Shown here: positions 60,992 to 64,000 of the stretch, in pieces
Position numbering within the stretch: the first letter of the stretch is position 1
How the letters are laid out: every line of letters starts with the position of its first letter
Assembly (NCBI RefSeq): GCF_019343105.1
Contig: NZ_CP073764.1
Coordinates: forward strand, 372,001-436,000
Length of the DNA stretch: 64,000 nt
Reading direction: 5' to 3'
Origin: Methylovirgula sp. HY1
GTDB taxonomy: Bacteria; Pseudomonadota; Alphaproteobacteria; Rhizobiales; Beijerinckiaceae
Translations under genes and position numbers: made by a program
Notes under the pieces: generated by a model
What the model was told of the DNA's origin: nothing
The model's database searches: none
Seen by the model: only the letters and a program-made list of their open reading frames with translations

Positions 60992-62548
60992 TCATGCGGC
61001 CGAGCGCGTCCGCCGCTGCGGCTTCGGCTCGGTTTGCGAAGGTGCATCGGGGTCGAGGCGCGGCAGTGCATTCATGACTCGTTCGGGCGGGAAGACGACG
61101 ATCACCTCGGTGCCTTCGCGAACCTTCGATTTCAAGGTGAAAGTTCCGCCGTGCAGCTCGATGAGGCCTTTGACGATCGGCAGGCCGAGGCCGGAGCCTT
61201 CCTCCGCATTTTTTTGCGCCAACGTGCCACGGCCGAAGGAGGACATGACGATCGGGATTTCCTCTTCCGGAATACCCGGTCCGGTGTCCTTCACCGAAAA
61301 ATATTGGCCGCCGGCGGTCGTCCAGCCGACCTTGATCGTGACGCTGCCTCCTGGCGGCGTAAACTTGATCGCATTCGACAAAAGATTGAGAGCGACCTGC
61401 CGCACGGCGCGTTCATCGGCCCAGATACGCGGCAGATCAGGCTCGACCGATTCATGAATTTGAATCTCGCGCTTTTTCGCCCGCAGCGCCAGGAGATGCC
61501 GCGATTCCTCCATGACATTGCGCAGTGTGATCGGCTCAGCCCTTAGTTCGTAGCGGCCGGCCTCGACACGTGAAAGATCGAGAATTTCATTGATGAGGGC
61601 CAGGAGATGTTGGCCGCTCGAATGAATGTCGCTCGAATATTCCTTATATGAAGAAACCTTGTGAGCCCCGAAGAGCTCGGTTTTCATCACTTCGGAAAAG
61701 CCGAGAATGGCGTTGAGCGGCGTCCGCAATTCATGGCTCATGGTGGCGAGGAAGCGGGATTTGGCGAGATTGGCTTCTTCGGCGCGACGGCGGGCCACGT
61801 CGCTGTTGATTTTGGCTTGTTCGAGTTCTGCGATCAGCTCGTCTTTTTCCGCTTGAATCGCCAAAGTATCGAGGGAGCGCGCATAGAGCTTTTTGGCGAG
61901 AAGCGCCGAATAGAGCAGCGTACCGAGCGCGAGCGCGGCGAGCGGCAGCTCTCTATCGACCAGACTTGTCGGCCAAAGATAAGCGACGATCGCGATGGTC
62001 ATTGGTGCAAGGCCGGCATAGACCGCGACGGGAATCGACGCTGTGATCGTCGCATTGATCGCGGCGACCAGAAGCAAGAGCACAAGCACGAAAGTCTTGG
62101 CATCGGGGTCGGTGGTTTGGGCGATGAAACCGACGATCTGAGCCCAGACGATACCTTGAATGATTTCCGCTATGATGAACTGGCTGCGCCAGCGCGCAAC
62201 ATCGATGGTCGCAGGGTCGAGCGAGGAAAAGCGTGCGGCGAGCAGATGGGCGACGAGCAGCGTCGCCAATTCCAAGCTGAGCCAGAGCAGCAGAGACGTC
62301 TGCGGCACCCAGGCCGTGGCGACGACGGCTGCCGTTATGGCCAGAATGACGAAACTGAAGGTCGCGTTACGCTGGCTTTGCGCAAAAAGCTGCAAGAGTT
62401 CGACGTCAAAGGCCCGGTGGCCCGAGCCGGCGGAGGTAAGCTTCTCGCGCGCTTCTCGCACCCGTGCGGCAAGGCGGCGACGTTCAGCGACCGTCTTCGG
62501 ATCGACGCCGCGTCCGCGTTCGATCATCTCCGCAGTGACTTCGGTCAT
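60992..62548 (-). CDS. Multi-TM sensor histidine kinase, DivJ/PleC/PdhS-like catalytic part
   Basis: Membrane sensor kinase without a PAS or HAMP domain that I can see. The 518 residues have 5-6 membrane segments at about 60-215, a short coiled-coil linker (AEKDELIAELEQAKINSDV), HisKA with FLATMSHELRTPLNAILGFSEVM (phospho-His), N box NLLSNAIKFTPPGGS, G1 DTGPGIPEEEIP, and G2 GSGLGLPIVKGLIELHGG. The HisKA sequence is of the kind found in kinases acting on DivK/PleD. No partner regulator is adjacent; DivK and PleD are encoded 53 kb away in this window, but that link is inference. Confidence 0.9.
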   Translation of the reverse strand: MTEVTAEMIERGRGVDPKTVAERRRLAARVREAREKLTSAGSGHRAFDVELLQLFAQSQRNATFSFVILAITAAVVATAWVPQTSLLLWLSLELATLLVAHLLAARFSSLDPATIDVARWRSQFIIAEIIQGIVWAQIVGFIAQTTDPDAKTFVLVLLLLVAAINATITASIPVAVYAGLAPMTIAIVAYLWPTSLVDRELPLAALALGTLLYSALLAKKLYARSLDTLAIQAEKDELIAELEQAKINSDVARRRAEEANLAKSRFLATMSHELRTPLNAILGFSEVMKTELFGAHKVSSYKEYSSDIHSSGQHLLALINEILDLSRVEAGRYELRAEPITLRNVMEESRHLLALRAKKREIQIHESVEPDLPRIWADERAVRQVALNLLSNAIKFTPPGGSVTIKVGWTTAGGQYFSVKDTGPGIPEEEIPIVMSSFGRGTLAQKNAEEGSGLGLPIVKGLIELHGGTFTLKSKVREGTEVIVVFPPERVMNALPRLDPDAPSQTEPKPQRRTRSAA

Positions 62549-62963
62549 GCTCCGCCCGGTCCGTCGCCGTCAGTCCCGGCGCGTCATTCTCGGTCGCGCC
62601 ACATCTACAGAATGAAGATATCGGGTCCGACAACAACTTACGCGACACGAACGTGTTGCGGCCTGTCCTTGTCGGCAAGCCCAAGCCGGAATACGCCCGG
62701 CATATCGCACAACAATTACTGATAAAGATTAACGCAAGGCTCACCGAATGGTGCGGATCCAAGTTAATAGTGTGGCCGCTACCAGTGCCGCGAGAGAGCG
62801 GCGCGCCATGCCGGCTCGGCGCGGCCCGGCGAGGAACTTGAAATTTTGGTTAATGGGCGGATTTCCAGCGCGTTAATTTTCGGTCAGGATGCAATGCGGA
62901 AGATCGCACGGACGGGATCACTCGCGCTCAGGACCGGCACAGACGCTAAAGGAAGAGAGCGGC
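62549..62963. other. Intergenic region between histidine kinase and GST genes
   Basis: The divergent kinase and GST promoters are here. The stretch 62840-62885 is AT-rich with two TTAA-containing elements (GGTTAATGGG and GCGTTAATTT). No gene is supported. Confidence 0.5.
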
Positions 62964-63575
62964 ATGAAACTTTACGATACGGCGCGTGCGCCCAATCCCA
63001 GAAGGGTTCGCATTTTCCTGGCCGAAAAAGGCCTCGAAGTGCCGACCGAACAGATTGATCTCAGCAAGGCCGAGCAGAAAAGCGACGGTTTCCGTGCCAT
63101 CAATCCGCTCCAGCAAACCCCGGTGCTCGTTCTCGACGATGGAACGGCTTTGGCGGAATCCGTCGCTATTTGCAGATATTTCGAAGAGTTCAAGCCCGAG
63201 CCGCGCTTGTTCGGCGAGACCATGCTCGGGCGGGCGCTCGTCGAAATGTGGAACCGCCGGATCGAACAGCATCTATTCTCACCGGTGCTGCTGGCGTTTC
63301 GGCATGCCCATCCGGGCATGCGCGAGAGAGAGAAGCCGCAGATCGCCGAACTGGCCGAAACCAGCAAAGCGAGGGCCGCGGATTTCCTTCATTATCTCGA
63401 CGGCGAACTGGCGGGACGCGCCTTCATCGCCGGCGACGGCTTTTCGATTGCCGATATTACGGCGCTCGTCGCTGTCGATTTTTTGAAGCTGGCACGCATC
63501 GACATGCCGGCGGATGTGCCGCATCTCGACGACTGGCGCACGCGCGTCGCCGCGCGGCCGTCGATTGATGCCTGA
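62964..63575 (+). CDS. Glutathione S-transferase family protein
   Basis: Cytosolic glutathione-dependent detoxification enzyme. The 203-residue protein has an N-terminal thioredoxin-like domain (MKLYDTARAPNPRRVRIFLAEKG; Ser/Cys-type active site region with APNPRR, PLQQTPVLVLDDGTALAESVAICRYFEE with the Glu-Ser glutathione contact) and a helical C-terminal domain (LDGELAGRAFIAGDGFSIADITALVAVDF). GGAAGAGAG precedes ATG 62964. Its stop overlaps the start of the next gene in TGATG. Confidence 0.92.
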   Translation: MKLYDTARAPNPRRVRIFLAEKGLEVPTEQIDLSKAEQKSDGFRAINPLQQTPVLVLDDGTALAESVAICRYFEEFKPEPRLFGETMLGRALVEMWNRRIEQHLFSPVLLAFRHAHPGMREREKPQIAELAETSKARAADFLHYLDGELAGRAFIAGDGFSIADITALVAVDFLKLARIDMPADVPHLDDWRTRVAARPSIDA

Positions 63576-64000
63576 TGCCATGCGCCGACGCGGCACCGTC
63601 CGAACCAGCGGACCATGAGCTTGCGGCTCTGGTTGGCCGCATCAGAGCCTGCCGGATCTGCCGCGACGCGCCGTGCGGGCCGCGACTGGCGCATGAGCCG
63701 CGCCCGGTCGTGCGGGCGTCGTCCACCGCGCGTCTGCTCGTCGCGGGGCAGGCACCGGGCGTTCGCGTTCACGCAACCGGTCTCTCCTTCAATGACGCTT
63801 CGGGCGATCGGCTCCGGCAATGGATGGGCGTCAGCCGCGAGATTTTCTATGATGAAGCGCGCGTCGCGATTGTGCCGATGGGATTTTGCTTTCCCGGCCA
63901 TAATGCGACCAAAGGCGATTTGCCGCCGCGCCGCGAATGTCGCGCCAACTGGCATGACGAACTGTTCGGGCTGATGCCGCAGATCGAGACCATCCTCGTT
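63575..64000 (+). CDS. Uracil-DNA glycosylase superfamily protein, 3' end cut by window edge
   Basis: The frame from ATG 63575 runs 142 codons to the window edge without a stop. Features are an N-terminal Cys set (RACRICRDAPCG, candidate 4Fe-4S ligands), ARLLVAGQAPGVRVHATGLSFNDASGDRLRQWMG (first UDG motif), IFYDEARVAIVPMGFCFPG and KGDLPPRRECRANWHDELF. It matches the PF03167-type uracil-DNA glycosylase family group found in alphaproteobacteria; the C-terminal second motif is not in the window. Translationally coupled to the GST gene (TGATG). It is distinct from the UDG at 28597-29301. Confidence 0.88.
   Translation, partial: MPCADAAPSEPADHELAALVGRIRACRICRDAPCGPRLAHEPRPVVRASSTARLLVAGQAPGVRVHATGLSFNDASGDRLRQWMGVSREIFYDEARVAIVPMGFCFPGHNATKGDLPPRRECRANWHDELFGLMPQIETILV

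Overview
The window is chromosomal DNA of an alphaproteobacterium, most likely a member of the Hyphomicrobiales (Rhizobiales), possibly Beijerinckiaceae. The order assignment rests on gene order and family content: slt-dapA-smpB, rpoZ-rsh-pdxJ-acpS-lepB-rnc-era-recO-parC, ruvX-gatC-gatA-gatB, divK-pleD preceded by DUF3572, an EipB (DUF1849) gene, and a serine-cycle-type hydroxypyruvate reductase. The family-level assignment is weaker and comes mainly from the hprA protein and the intergenic repeats. I see no phage, IS element, transposase or CRISPR array. Nearly everything is core chromosome, with small lineage-specific genes in between.

Layout. 0-9.2 kb: a cut-off membrane protein, pyrE, a fatty-acid-hydroxylase-family protein, a heme-monooxygenase-like protein, a small TYAPVV-repeat secreted protein, ridA-GDPD, eipB, dinB with a DUF3572 gene, then divK-pleD (cell-cycle / c-di-GMP signalling). 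9.2-20 kb: hprA, a His/Gly/Tyr-rich secreted protein, ruvX, a UPF0173 hydrolase, gatC-gatA-gatB, a histone-H1-like Lys/Ala protein, two small exported proteins, and tRNA-Ser(GCU). 20-31 kb: a porin, an alpha/beta hydrolase, a lone receiver protein, slt, dapA, smpB, a VOC protein, a family-5-like uracil-DNA glycosylase, a NYN-domain protein and rpoZ. 31-42 kb: the rsh-pdxJ-acpS-lepB-rnc-era run, a small unknown gene, recO, a small membrane protein and parC. 42-49 kb: a YhaO/YhaN-type nuclease-ATPase pair, bpt, an RDD protein and a VanX-like dipeptidase. 49-64 kb: a three-gene, translationally coupled coiled-coil operon of unknown function, ilvD, a small exported Cys-pair protein, cobT, dps, a 55-residue ORF, chrA, an exported S10 peptidase, a multi-TM histidine kinase, and a GST overlapping a second, truncated UDG-superfamily gene.

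The most unusual structure is a modular, palindromic intergenic repeat family. I count 14 copies at 13 sites. Copies combine up to three parts: a head with an AAAAGT/ACTTTT hairpin, one or two 24-bp palindromes around CGGATATATCCG, and a long bulged hairpin with AGCGTTTTCC/GGAAAACGCT arms. Arms differ between copies in ways that usually preserve pairing, and copies occur in both orientations and once in tandem. A second, unrelated GC-rich family has two inverted copies (15.3 and 52.1 kb). The coiled-coil operon at 49.4-51.8 kb is the best candidate for an undescribed protein system.

Starts were chosen by eye from ribosome-binding sites, family length and neighbour overlap. Functions are by recognition of motifs and family sequence, with no database search.
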